Source: Paenarthrobacter sp. (GTDB lineage: Bacteria > Actinomycetota > Actinomycetes > Actinomycetales > Micrococcaceae). From it: a stretch of 64,000 nucleotides of DNA. The DNA is taken from the NCBI GenBank assembly GCA_031179305.1, contig JAPSHX010000005.1, positions 68,502-132,501 on the forward strand. Reading direction: 5' to 3'. The notes beneath the pieces are model-generated. The model had not been told where the DNA came from. It was given only the letters and a program-made list of their open reading frames with translations, and ran no database searches. Both the position numbers and the translations under genes were made by a program. Shown in pieces: positions 28,380 to 36,558 of this stretch; position 1 is the stretch's first letter; every line of letters begins with the position of its first letter.

Positions 28380-28424
28380 GATTCCCCCTGTACCACCCGC
28401 ACCCCAACGACACGGCTTGGGAAG

Positions 28425-28453
28425 AACCTATGTGATAGCAGACACATTTTCAA
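28425..28453 (-). promoter_or_regulatory. Promoter for the 37-residue ORF
   Basis: On the minus strand TTGAAA (28448-28453) and TAGGTT (28425-28430) are separated by exactly 17 bases. The -10 lies about 45 bases before the small ORF's ATG. Confidence 0.55.
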
Positions 28454-28477
28454 GGACTGCCTTCGATGGTGGACCCC

Positions 28478-28506
28478 TTGACCTGCATGTTCGCTGGATC
28501 TAGCTT
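28478..28506 (+). promoter_or_regulatory. Promoter of the ABC export operon
   Basis: TTGACC (28478-28483) and TAGCTT (28501-28506) are separated by 17 bases. The predicted transcription start falls inside the palindrome at 28506-28529, and the ATPase ATG is about 45 bases further on. Confidence 0.65.
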
Positions 28507-28529
28507 TAATTCATCAGTTGGTGAATTAA
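28506..28529 (+). promoter_or_regulatory. Probable TetR operator for the ABC export operon
   Basis: Inverted repeat with arms TTAATTCA (28506-28513) and TGAATTAA (28522-28529) around an eight-base centre. It directly abuts the -10 element and covers the likely transcription start. The TetR gene is the third gene of the operon, so autorepression relieved by a ligand is the natural reading. Confidence 0.7.
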
Positions 28530-28549
28530 TGGAGTCAGCGGAGGCCCGA

Positions 28550-29317
28550 ATGACACCCACACCATCGGCCATCGAGGCGACGCGACTTCATGTCTCCCGC
28601 TCACGCACCAAGATCCTGCGAGGCCTGGACTTCACGGTTGACGCCGGTCGCATCACCGGGCTTCTGGGCCCTTCCGGCAGCGGCAAAACGACACTCATGA
28701 GGGCAATCGTCGGCGTCCAGCGAATCACGCGGGGAACCGTTACCGTCCTCGGCCGTCCGGCAGGCAGCGCACCGCTCAGGCACGACGTCGGGTACGTCAC
28801 CCAAGGTGCAAGCGTTTATGCGGACCTAAGCGTCGAAGCGAACGTCCGCTACTTCGGAGCCATGCACGGCGCAACGGCGGCCGACGCCGCGGAAGCAATT
28901 TCCGCCGTCGGGCTTGAGAAGTTCGCACGGCAAAAGGCCGCGGACCTGTCCGGCGGACAATTCAGCCGTGTGTCCCTTGCCTGTGCACTGGTGGCCCATC
29001 CACAGCTCCTCATCCTGGACGAGCCCACTGTGGGGCTGGATCCCGTACTCCGTGCCGAGTTGTGGGAGCGTTTTGCCGCCATGGCAGCCGGCGGAACAAC
29101 CCTGCTGGTGTCCAGCCATGTCATGGAGGAAGCATCCCACTGTTCCTCACTCCTGCTGCTTCGCGATGGCCTGCTGCTGGCTCAACTGACTCCTGCAGAG
29201 CTGGCCGAACGCGGCGGGAGCGACGATCTGGAGAGGGCGTTCCTGACCATCATCAAAGCCGCTGAGCAGGTCATCAAGAGCACTCGGGGCCAGGAAGAAA
29301 GCCAGGTGACGCCCTGA
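28550..29317 (+). CDS. ABC transporter ATP-binding protein (drug/lipid export type)
   Basis: 255 residues. Walker A GPSGSGKTT (40-48), Q-loop GYVTQG, signature LSGGQ (133-137), Walker B LLILDEPTVGLDP and the switch histidine in SSHVMEEA are all present. The ATG at 28550 has GGAGG five bases upstream; the frame is open upstream to 28466 but that stretch contains the promoter and operator. It pairs with the ABC-2 permease and TetR downstream. The substrate is unknown; such operons usually export toxic compounds. Confidence 0.93.
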   Translation: MTPTPSAIEATRLHVSRSRTKILRGLDFTVDAGRITGLLGPSGSGKTTLMRAIVGVQRITRGTVTVLGRPAGSAPLRHDVGYVTQGASVYADLSVEANVRYFGAMHGATAADAAEAISAVGLEKFARQKAADLSGGQFSRVSLACALVAHPQLLILDEPTVGLDPVLRAELWERFAAMAAGGTTLLVSSHVMEEASHCSSLLLLRDGLLLAQLTPAELAERGGSDDLERAFLTIIKAAEQVIKSTRGQEESQVTP

Positions 29318-29325
29318 ATCTCCGC

Positions 29326-30069
29326 ATGACAATTGCCACCACCGCCCGGGTCCTGGGACAACTGAGGCACGACCATCGAAGCGTCGCACTGATCCTCGTG
29401 GTCCCTGCACTGCTCCTGACCGCGGTCTATTTCCTTTACGAGAACGAAACCTCACCGCCAGGATTCCCACGCACCTTTGACCGCGTGGGCTTGATGATGT
29501 TGGCCATCTTCCCCTTCGTGGTGATGTTCCTGGTCACGTCCATTACCATGCTTCGGGAACGCACCTCCGGGACCCTCGAACGCCTCCTGACCACTCCGAT
29601 CCACAAGGCAGACCTGCTGTTCGGCTATGCCCTGGCCTTCTCCATCATGGCCGCCCTGCAGTCCTTGGTGGCAACAGCGGTGGCCTACTGGATTTTCGAC
29701 CTCGACATCAAAGGAAGTCCCGGCTTCGTGGTGATGATCGCCGTCATCAACGCCGTCTTGGGCGTCGCGTTGGGGCTGTTCTGTTCAGCGTTCGCCCGCA
29801 CCGAGTTCCAAGCAGTGCAGTTCATGCCCGTGGTGGTGGTGCCCCAGATCCTGTTGTGCGGCCTGTTCGTGGCCCGGGACGATATGAACGAGGTCTTGGA
29901 AGCAATCTCCGGTGTTTTGCCGCTCACGTTCTCCGTGGAGGCACTGAAGGAGATTGCTGGAAATGTCGACGCCACGTCCGCAATGTGGCAAGACGCCCTG
30001 ATCATGGGCGGGATTGTTGTAGGAGTTCTGGTCCTGGCATCACTGACCCTAAGGCGCCAAACCCGATGA
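29326..30069 (+). CDS. ABC-2 type transporter permease
   Basis: 247 residues with six hydrophobic helices. The ABC-2 signature is visible in LRERTSGTLERLLTTPIHKADLLFGYALAF and in VQFMPVVVVPQILLCGLFV. It starts eight bases after the ATPase stop and its own stop overlaps the TetR start (ATGA), so the three genes form one operon. Two copies would pair with the ATPase dimer as an exporter. Confidence 0.92.
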   Translation: MTIATTARVLGQLRHDHRSVALILVVPALLLTAVYFLYENETSPPGFPRTFDRVGLMMLAIFPFVVMFLVTSITMLRERTSGTLERLLTTPIHKADLLFGYALAFSIMAALQSLVATAVAYWIFDLDIKGSPGFVVMIAVINAVLGVALGLFCSAFARTEFQAVQFMPVVVVPQILLCGLFVARDDMNEVLEAISGVLPLTFSVEALKEIAGNVDATSAMWQDALIMGGIVVGVLVLASLTLRRQTR

Positions 30070-30677
30070 GCCTCCCACAGGCGCGCCGAGGCCGCCGAAA
30101 TTCAGGAGATCATTCTCGGGAAGCCATCCTCGCAGCTGCACGGAAACTGTTCGCTGAACAGGGATTCGAGGGAACGAGCCTGCGCCAAGTAGCCCGCGAA
30201 TCATCGGTGGACCCGGCCATGGTGCACCACTTTTTCGGCGGAAAGGACGAGCTTTTTGCCGCCAGCGTGGAGTTGCCCGCTGACCCGGCCGAGGTACTTG
30301 CCGGCGTCGAAACCCTGGACCCGGCCATAAGGGCGGAAGCGATTGTCCGGGCCGTACTGCGACTATGGGAAAGCCCTGCTCAGCATGGCTTGGTGGCCTT
30401 TGTCCGGGGAACCATCGGTTCCAGGGCCAAAACGGCGCTCATGCGCGAAATGGTCAACCGCACCATCCTGTCCAGGATCATGGCGGGGTTGCCCGGGACG
30501 CCCGAAGAAGTACGCGTGCGCGGAAATCTTGTGGCCACCCAAGTGGTAGGGCTGATGTTGGTCCGCTACGTGATCCGGCTCGAGCCCCTGGCCTCAGCCG
30601 ATCAGGAAGACGTGGTGCGCTTCGTTGCACCAAACATCCAGCGCTACCTCACGGGGGACTTGAACTCGTCCGGTTAG
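30066..30677 (+). CDS. TetR/AcrR family regulator of the ABC export operon
   Basis: 203 residues. The N-terminal helix-turn-helix is REAILAAARKLFAEQGFEGTSLRQVARESSVDPAMVHHFFGGKDELF. The C-terminal ligand domain carries a region like TetR_C_17 regulators (VRGTIGSRAKTALMREMVNRTI). It overlaps the permease stop by four bases. The palindrome at the operon promoter is the likely binding site. Confidence 0.92.
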   Translation: MSLPQARRGRRNSGDHSREAILAAARKLFAEQGFEGTSLRQVARESSVDPAMVHHFFGGKDELFAASVELPADPAEVLAGVETLDPAIRAEAIVRAVLRLWESPAQHGLVAFVRGTIGSRAKTALMREMVNRTILSRIMAGLPGTPEEVRVRGNLVATQVVGLMLVRYVIRLEPLASADQEDVVRFVAPNIQRYLTGDLNSSG

Positions 30678-30724
30678 CTGGCAGTTGTGGCCCTACTTGG
30701 GCCTGAGCAGCCACAACTGCCAGC
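30677..30724. terminator. Palindrome between the TetR gene and the lipoprotein gene
   Basis: A 14-bp perfect stem: GCTGGCAGTTGTGG (30677-30690) pairs with CCACAACTGCCAGC (30711-30724) over a 20-base loop that itself contains GCCC/GGGC-type pairing. It lies between convergent genes and starts at the last base of the TetR stop codon. Neither side has a strong U tract, so it may be a bidirectional terminator or a copy of an intergenic palindromic element. Confidence 0.6.
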
Positions 30725-30731
30725 AAGTGGG

Positions 30732-31460
30732 CTATTTGATGAGCTCAACTGACTGATCGAGGAGGTTGGTCAGGTTGGCAAGGGCGACGTCTTCGGAAGC
30801 GCCGCCTACTGCGATCACCGAGACCAGGACTTCCTGCTCTACGGCCTGTGCCATGAGGACCGAACCTTTTTCTCCTGTAGACAACTCTGTATTCACGCGG
30901 TAGGCCAGCAGGGCATTTGTGGGTTTCTTGCCAGCCAAATCCGTCAGGGTGACAGTGCTCGCGCCCGTGGGTCCAGTCAAAGTCATAGTGCTGCAAGCGG
31001 AAATCTGGCCCAGGTTCTCCTGCGCCTTCTTCAACGCTCCTTCTCCCAGCCCCGTTCCCAATGAAATTGTGCTGATGCTGCCTGTGGTGGCATCCTGGCT
31101 GACTCCGACAGCAGCCTTTAGGCCATCTGTCGGTTGGGCCAGCGATCCCGTGGCCATGTCTTTGCAGGCGGCAGGCTGCACCTCGGTCTGCGCCATGAGC
31201 GCTTTCGTCTGTTCCATGGTGCCGGACATATCGGCAGTTGTCATGACGCTCAGCTTGGCGCCCTGCTTGTCCTTGATCTGCCCAACGATGGCTGTCAATT
31301 CATCCAAGGTGTACTGCTTTACCGGCGTGGGAGTGGGCGTGGTCACTTCGCTGGCCGGAGCGGACGCAGCCTCCGTGGAGGTTCCGGCACCGCCGCACGC
31401 CGTGAGGCCCACAACCAACAGTCCAGACACGGCAAAACCGCGCAACGCATTCTTATTCAT
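30732..31460 (-). CDS. Predicted lipoprotein, function unknown
   Basis: 242 residues. The signal peptide MNKNALRGFAVSGLLVVG ends in the lipobox LTAC with lipidated C22, followed by a Ser/Thr/Pro/Ala linker and a domain of about 190 residues with two further cysteines (PAACKDM and ISACSTM), which may form a disulfide. The ATG at 31460 has GGGGAA upstream; the ATG at 31502 would put the signal peptide internally. It resembles small actinobacterial lipoproteins of no known role. A hairpin separates it from the convergent TetR gene. Confidence 0.85.
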   Translation of the reverse strand: MNKNALRGFAVSGLLVVGLTACGGAGTSTEAASAPASEVTTPTPTPVKQYTLDELTAIVGQIKDKQGAKLSVMTTADMSGTMEQTKALMAQTEVQPAACKDMATGSLAQPTDGLKAAVGVSQDATTGSISTISLGTGLGEGALKKAQENLGQISACSTMTLTGPTGASTVTLTDLAGKKPTNALLAYRVNTELSTGEKGSVLMAQAVEQEVLVSVIAVGGASEDVALANLTNLLDQSVELIK

Positions 31461-31534
31461 TTGTTCCCCAGGGAAGTTCGAGTGATTGGTGGCATTCGCC
31501 AACCGGGATAAGACTACAAGTAGCGAGGTTGGGT

Positions 31535-32422
31535 CTAAAACAGAACCGTCGCGAAGGTGCCCACTTGCTCGAAGCCGACCCGCTCATATGTGGCGCGGGC
31601 TTTGGCGTTGTAGTCGTTGACATAGAGGCTGGTCACCGGGGCAAAGGTTTTTGAGAGATTCACGACGGCGGCCATGTAGCCACCGCTTTGGCCGCGGCCC
31701 CGCAACTCGGGATTCATCCATACGCCCTGGACCTGGGTGACGTCCCGCGTGACTGCCCCCAGCTCGGCCTTGAAGACCACAGTGCCGTTGGCATCGATGT
31801 GGACCAACGAATGGCCCTCACGAATAAGGCCGGCAACGCGCCTGCTGTAGAACTCCTGACCGCCGAGGAAGGGTGAGTAGCCAACTTCTTCTTCGAACAT
31901 GGCTGCGCAGGCTGGCAGGATGCGGTCGAAGTCCGCCATGGTGCCGAATGTCAGGTCAGGGTTGGCGCCGATGACCGGCGGACCTGAAATAGTAAGCAGC
32001 GGCTGCTGGGAGCGAACTTCGTGGGCGCCGTGGCCCAATTGCTCGAATCGCGCGTAGAGGGCCAGGACGGTTTCCGCCGGGCCAAAAATGGACGCGTAGC
32101 GGCGGCCTGTTTCGTGGGCCGCACTGGCCACGTACCCCGCCAGGCCGGGATCGAGTTGTACAGGCACCAGGTTGGCTCCCGCCCAGCACGCGCCGAGGAG
32201 CGTCTCGCCGTCGAAGACTCCGAAAATACTGGCACCGCCGCTGGTGGGCGCCGCTGTTCCGGTGCTTTCCAAGTGGGCGAGGATGAAAACGTTGGCTACC
32301 ACGTCTTCGCTGGCCAGGGCGCGAAGAGTCAGGGTGTCGGCACGGCCGAGCACCCTGACTCCCAAGCCGGTCTCGTTACGAGACGCTAACCACGGGGCTA
32401 CCCTTGACAGCATCTTCGCCAT
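31535..32422 (-). CDS. GNAT family N-acetyltransferase with DUF4081 domain
   Basis: 295 residues. The N-terminal half is the DUF4081 region ([18 protein letters not shown]), the C-terminal half a GNAT domain with the acetyl-CoA loop [21 protein letters not shown] and the end [32 protein letters not shown] precedes the ATG at 32422. The first 47 bases overlap the 3' end of ispG. The same order, dxr-rseP-ispG-GNAT, occurs in mycobacteria (Rv2870c-Rv2867c), which suggests a conserved but unexplained link with isoprenoid or envelope genes. Confidence 0.9.
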   Translation of the reverse strand: MAKMLSRVAPWLASRNETGLGVRVLGRADTLTLRALASEDVVANVFILAHLESTGTAAPTSGGASIFGVFDGETLLGACWAGANLVPVQLDPGLAGYVASAAHETGRRYASIFGPAETVLALYARFEQLGHGAHEVRSQQPLLTISGPPVIGANPDLTFGTMADFDRILPACAAMFEEEVGYSPFLGGQEFYSRRVAGLIREGHSLVHIDANGTVVFKAELGAVTRDVTQVQGVWMNPELRGRGQSGGYMAAVVNLSKTFAPVTSLYVNDYNAKARATYERVGFEQVGTFATVLF

Positions 32423-33542
32423 CGGCCTCCCCCATCTCTTCGGCGATGCGCATGGCCTCTTCGATCAGTGTCTCAACAATTTCGCTTTCAGGCACAGTCT
32501 TAATGACTTCGCCCTTCACGAAAATCTGGCCCTTGCCATTTCCGGACGCCACACCGAGGTCCGCTTCACGGGCCTCGCCGGGTCCGTTGACTACGCAACC
32601 CATGACGGCTACGCGCAACGGAATCTCCATGCCTTCCAAACCTGCGGTCACCTGCTCGGCCAGCGTGTACACGTCCACCTGCGCGCGGCCACAGGACGGG
32701 CAGGAGACGATTTCGAGCTTGCGCGGGCGCAGGTTCAGGGATTGCAGGATCTGGTTGCCCACCTTGATCTCCTCCACCGGCGGAGCCGAGAGGGAAACAC
32801 GAATGGTGTCGCCAATGCCACGGGACAGGAGTGCACCGAAAGCCGTAGCCGACTTGATGGTGCCCTGGAATGCCGGTCCGGCCTCGGTCACGCCAAGGTG
32901 CAAAGGCCAGTCGCCCTTCTCGGCCAGCATCTCGTACGCGGCCACCATGATCACGGGATCGTTGTGCTTGACCGAGATCTTGAAGTCGTGGAAACCGTGC
33001 TCTTCGAACAGCGAGGCTTCCCAGACGGCGGACTCAACAAGTGCCTCCGGGGTGGCCTTGCCGTACTTCTTCATGATGCCGGGTTCAAGGGAGCCGGCGT
33101 TGACACCTATCCGGATGGATGTTCCGTGGTCACGCGCCGCTGCAGCAATTTCTTTGACCTGGTCATCGAACTTACGGATATTGCCCGGGTTCACGCGAAC
33201 TGCCGCGCATCCGGCTTCAATTGCGGCGAAGACGTACTTCGGCTGGAAATGGATGTCCGCGATCACGGGAATCTGCGACTTGCGGGCGATGATCGGCAAA
33301 GCCTCGGCATCGTCGGCTGACGGGCAGGCAACACGCACAATGTCGCAGCCGGAAGCCGTGAGCTCAGCAATTTGCTGCAGCGTGGCATTTATATCCGTGG
33401 TGGGCGTGGTGGTCATGGACTGCACGCTGATGGGCGAATCAGAACCAACACCAACAGACCCAACCTTGATCTGCCGCGTCTTACGTCGCGGGGCAAGGAC
33501 GGGGGGTGGGGCTGCTGGCATTCCCAGGCTGACCGAGGTCAC
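32376..33542 (-). CDS. ispG: (E)-4-hydroxy-3-methylbut-2-enyl-diphosphate synthase IspG
   Basis: 388 residues. IspG is an iron-sulfur enzyme that reduces MEcPP to HMBPP in the non-mevalonate isoprenoid pathway. The TIM-barrel start [19 protein letters not shown] and the 4Fe-4S cysteines in SCPSCGR and [10 protein letters not shown] are intact. The start is a GTG at 33542. It is in the block with dxr and rseP; the GNAT gene overlaps its 3' end by 47 bases. Confidence 0.97.
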   Translation of the reverse strand: MTSVSLGMPAAPPPVLAPRRKTRQIKVGSVGVGSDSPISVQSMTTTPTTDINATLQQIAELTASGCDIVRVACPSADDAEALPIIARKSQIPVIADIHFQPKYVFAAIEAGCAAVRVNPGNIRKFDDQVKEIAAAARDHGTSIRIGVNAGSLEPGIMKKYGKATPEALVESAVWEASLFEEHGFHDFKISVKHNDPVIMVAAYEMLAEKGDWPLHLGVTEAGPAFQGTIKSATAFGALLSRGIGDTIRVSLSAPPVEEIKVGNQILQSLNLRPRKLEIVSCPSCGRAQVDVYTLAEQVTAGLEGMEIPLRVAVMGCVVNGPGEAREADLGVASGNGKGQIFVKGEVIKTVPESEIVETLIEEAMRIAEEMGEADGEDAVKGSPVVSVS

Positions 33543-33590
33543 GTGGACTCCTTGGGTTGGGGTGGATCGTTGTGGTGAAGGGCGTTTTGG

Positions 33591-33884
33591 CTAAGAGGCG
33601 TGGGCGGCCAGGACGCCGGTGTTGGGGGCCCATTCGGTGGTGCGGATACCTGCGATAACCCCGGCCTCGGCGAATGGGTCCTGTTTGAGGAGATCATTGA
33701 GTTCAGCTTCACCTGCAGACTTGAAGATCAGCAAGGCGCCTGCACCGTCACCGTAGGGTCCACTGGCAAGCAGTTTGTCTTCTTCGGCCAAGCCGGCGAG
33801 CCAGTCACGGTGCGCCGGGCGGGCTTCGTCGCGAAGGGCGCCGGAATCGGCGACGTATACGTACTCAACAGCGAAAACAGTCAT
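33591..33884 (-). CDS. YciI family protein
   Basis: 97 residues matching the small YCII ferredoxin-like fold: MTVFAVEYVYVADSGALRDEARPAHRDWL with the conserved His in the RPAHRDWL helix, then LASGPYGDGAGALLIFKS and DPFAEAGVIAGIRTTEW. The conserved histidine-aspartate pair suggests enzymatic activity but no role is known. It is inserted between rseP and ispG, which are adjacent in mycobacteria. Confidence 0.88.
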   Translation of the reverse strand: MTVFAVEYVYVADSGALRDEARPAHRDWLAGLAEEDKLLASGPYGDGAGALLIFKSAGEAELNDLLKQDPFAEAGVIAGIRTTEWAPNTGVLAAHAS

Positions 33885-33906
33885 GGAGCTAGCCTATCCC
33901 GCCTAC

Positions 33907-35238
33907 TCAGCCGAAAATGTTCACGGGCTTCACGATGTCCGCATAGATCAGGAGGGCGCCCATGGCCATCAGCAGCGCTGCAACCACATATGTGGCTGGC
34001 AGCAGCTTGGCGATGTCGAACGCGCCCGGGTCCGATTTGCCCAGTAGCTTGGCCACCCGGCGTCGCGCCCCTTCATAGAGCGCGCCAGCTACGTGGCCGC
34101 CGTCGAGGGGCAAAAGAGGGATGAGATTGAAGATCGCCAAGGCAAAGTTGAGCCCGGCGAGCAACCCGATCAGGGTGCCGATACGGGCTTGCATGGGTAC
34201 CTGTTCCATGGCCGCGACTTCACCTGCAACCCGGCCCACACCCACCACGCTGATGGGTCCGTTCGGATCGCGGGGCTCTTCGCTGAAAGCTGCTTTCGCC
34301 ACTCCAACCACCCTGGCCGGCAGGTTGAGGATCACACCGGATATCTGCTTGATGTTCTCTCCGGCCATGGGCAAAACGGCCGAAGCAGGTTGGGGAACCA
34401 GTTCGCTTTGGGCCCCTATCCCAAGGAATCCGACTTCCTGGTATTTGAGCACCCCGTTGGCGTCCTGCTCAGGCCTGCCGTCGGCGCCGACCACCGGCCG
34501 CGAGGAAAGTACGGGCGTCACGGTGGTTTCCACCGTTGATCCGCTGCGCTCCACTGTGATGGGCACGTCTTTTCCGGCCGACACACGGATCCAGCTGGTG
34601 AGTTCTTCCCAGCTGGTGACGGCTTTTCCGTCGAAGGAAGTAATGGTGTCATTCGGCTGGAGGCCCGCCGCCGCCGCGGGAGTCAGTTTGCAATCGGCTG
34701 AGTCGGGGTCCACGGTCTCCCCCGCAGCAACCTGGCACTTGGAAACGTCCGCGATGGTGGTGGTTGCTGTTGCCATGCCGAAGCCCATGAGCAGGACAGC
34801 CAGCAGTATCAACCCGATCAGCATGTTCATGGCAGGACCGCCGAGCATGACGATGATTTTTTTCCAGACGGGAAGCTTGTAGAAGACACGGTTTTCGTCG
34901 CCGGGTCCCACTTCCTCGTGCGCCATGGAGCGGGCCTCAGTGGCGAGCGTCTGGAACATGCCTGTGCTGGAGGGGCGGACGGCGCCGTCTTCCTTGTTGG
35001 GTGGGTACATGCCAATCATGGACACGTAGCCGCCCAGCGGAAGCGCCTTGAAGCCGTATTCGGTTTCGCCCTTCTTCTTGGACCACAAGGTAGGCCCGAA
35101 ACCAATCATGTACTTGGTGACGCGCACTTTGAACAGTTTGGCAGGTACCAGATGGCCCACCTCGTGAAGCGCAATGGAAACAGCTACGCCGATTGCGACG
35201 AAGACGACTCCGAGAATGAAGAGAAGGACGGGACTCAT
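33907..35238 (-). CDS. rseP: Site-2 intramembrane metalloprotease (RseP/Rip1 family)
   Basis: 443 residues. The zinc motif HEVGH (H25, E26, H29) lies in the first helix, and the third ligand in NLIPLLPLDGGHVAGALYEG near the C-terminus. A PDZ domain (GLQPNDTITSFDGKAVTSWEEL) lies between, outside the membrane. Such proteases cleave anti-sigma factors inside the membrane, as Rip1 does in mycobacteria. The targets here are unknown. It is downstream of dxr by 31 bases and likely co-transcribed. Confidence 0.94.
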   Translation of the reverse strand: MSPVLLFILGVVFVAIGVAVSIALHEVGHLVPAKLFKVRVTKYMIGFGPTLWSKKKGETEYGFKALPLGGYVSMIGMYPPNKEDGAVRPSSTGMFQTLATEARSMAHEEVGPGDENRVFYKLPVWKKIIVMLGGPAMNMLIGLILLAVLLMGFGMATATTTIADVSKCQVAAGETVDPDSADCKLTPAAAAGLQPNDTITSFDGKAVTSWEELTSWIRVSAGKDVPITVERSGSTVETTVTPVLSSRPVVGADGRPEQDANGVLKYQEVGFLGIGAQSELVPQPASAVLPMAGENIKQISGVILNLPARVVGVAKAAFSEEPRDPNGPISVVGVGRVAGEVAAMEQVPMQARIGTLIGLLAGLNFALAIFNLIPLLPLDGGHVAGALYEGARRRVAKLLGKSDPGAFDIAKLLPATYVVAALLMAMGALLIYADIVKPVNIFG

Positions 35239-35269
35239 GCCGGGGGACTGCTTCCGTAAGGGTTGTGAG

Positions 35270-36454
35270 CTAGAGGGCGCTGCTGGCTAAACGATCAAGG
35301 GTTCGGGCGCGTGCCCACTTTTCAGCATCCAGCACGGACTCCACTGTTAGCTCAGAAGAGCCTGAATGTTCGCTGAGGACGGATTCCACGGTATCCACAA
35401 TGTCCGTGAACCGGATGCGCCCGGCATGGAAGGCCTCTACGGCTTCTTCATTGGCGGCGTTGAACACCGCGGGGAACGTACTGCCCTGCTTGGCGGCGTC
35501 CTTGGCGAGATCCACTGCAGGGAAGGCCACCGTGTCCAGGGGTTCGAACGTCCAGCTGGTCGCTTGGGTCCAGTCGCATGCTTGGGCAGCCCGGGGCACA
35601 CGGTCCGGCCAACCCAGCCCGAGCGCAATCGGGAGTCGCATGTCCGGTGGCGATGCCTGGGCGATGATGGAGCCGTCCACGAACTGGACCATCGAGTGGA
35701 CCACCGACTGTGGGTGAACCACAACATCGATCCTGTCCAAGGGAACGTCGAACAGCAAATGGGCCTCAATCACTTCAAGACCCTTGTTGACCAGGCTGGC
35801 TGAGTTTGTGGTGACCATGAGGCCCATGTCCCAGGTGGGGTGCGCGAGCGCCTCCTGTGGTGTGACGTTGCGAAGTTGTTCCCGCGTGCGCCCGCGGAAA
35901 GGGCCGCCGGATGCGGTCAGGATCAGCTTTTCAACTTCCTGGTCCGTGCCCGAACGGAGGCATTGCGCGATGGCGGAGTGCTCGGAGTCTACGGGGACAA
36001 TCTGGCCGGGGACGGCAGCAGCTTTGACCAAGGCACCGCCGACAATCAGCGATTCCTTGTTGGCAAGGGCCAGAGTGGCTCCGGTGCCGAGCGCGGCCAA
36101 GGTAGGCGCCAGTCCTATGGAACCGGTAATGCCGTTGAGGACGACGTCGCATTCGATGGCTGCGATGACCGTTGAAGCGTCTGGACCAACAAAAATCTCC
36201 GGTGCAAAGTCCCGCACGCCCGCAAGGGCGGCTACGGCGTCGATCAGTCGCCGAAGCTCTGCCGGGTCTCCTTGGGCAATGCCCACGGCTTGAGCCTTGG
36301 TGTGGACAGCCTGCTGCGCGATGAGTTCAAGGTTTCCTCCGCCGGCACTGAGTGCCACCACCTCGAAACGGTGCGGGGCAGCATCGACGACGTCAATCGC
36401 TTGTGTGCCGATGGAACCGGTGGACCCGAGGATGACGATCTTGCGCGGCTGCAT
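35270..36454 (-). CDS. dxr: 1-deoxy-D-xylulose 5-phosphate reductoisomerase
   Basis: 394 residues. Converts DXP to MEP, the committed step of the non-mevalonate pathway. The NADPH-binding motif [11 protein letters not shown] is at about 8-18; [25 protein letters not shown] and [12 protein letters not shown] are the catalytic-site motifs with the metal-binding Asp/Glu residues; MSQ-like [12 protein letters not shown] follows. It is divergent from the lipase-maturation-factor gene and leads into rseP, YciI, ispG and GNAT. Confidence 0.97.
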   Translation of the reverse strand: MQPRKIVILGSTGSIGTQAIDVVDAAPHRFEVVALSAGGGNLELIAQQAVHTKAQAVGIAQGDPAELRRLIDAVAALAGVRDFAPEIFVGPDASTVIAAIECDVVLNGITGSIGLAPTLAALGTGATLALANKESLIVGGALVKAAAVPGQIVPVDSEHSAIAQCLRSGTDQEVEKLILTASGGPFRGRTREQLRNVTPQEALAHPTWDMGLMVTTNSASLVNKGLEVIEAHLLFDVPLDRIDVVVHPQSVVHSMVQFVDGSIIAQASPPDMRLPIALGLGWPDRVPRAAQACDWTQATSWTFEPLDTVAFPAVDLAKDAAKQGSTFPAVFNAANEEAVEAFHAGRIRFTDIVDTVESVLSEHSGSSELTVESVLDAEKWARARTLDRLASSAL

Positions 36455-36524
36455 TGCTTAAGTATCCCAGCCGCCACCGGGGGCCGCGAACGGGCTCGGG
36501 CGTATGTGGAAAACCCGGCGCCGC

Positions 36525-36552
36525 TTGACCACCGCGTTCCCCCGCGTACCGT
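36525..36552 (+). promoter_or_regulatory. Promoter of a leaderless transcript for the LMF-like gene
   Basis: TTGACC (36525-36530), a 16-base spacer and TACCGT (36547-36552) are followed after six bases by the GTG at 36559. Transcription would start at or near the start codon, and there is no Shine-Dalgarno sequence in between. Confidence 0.55.
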
Positions 36553-36558
36553 GGAATC

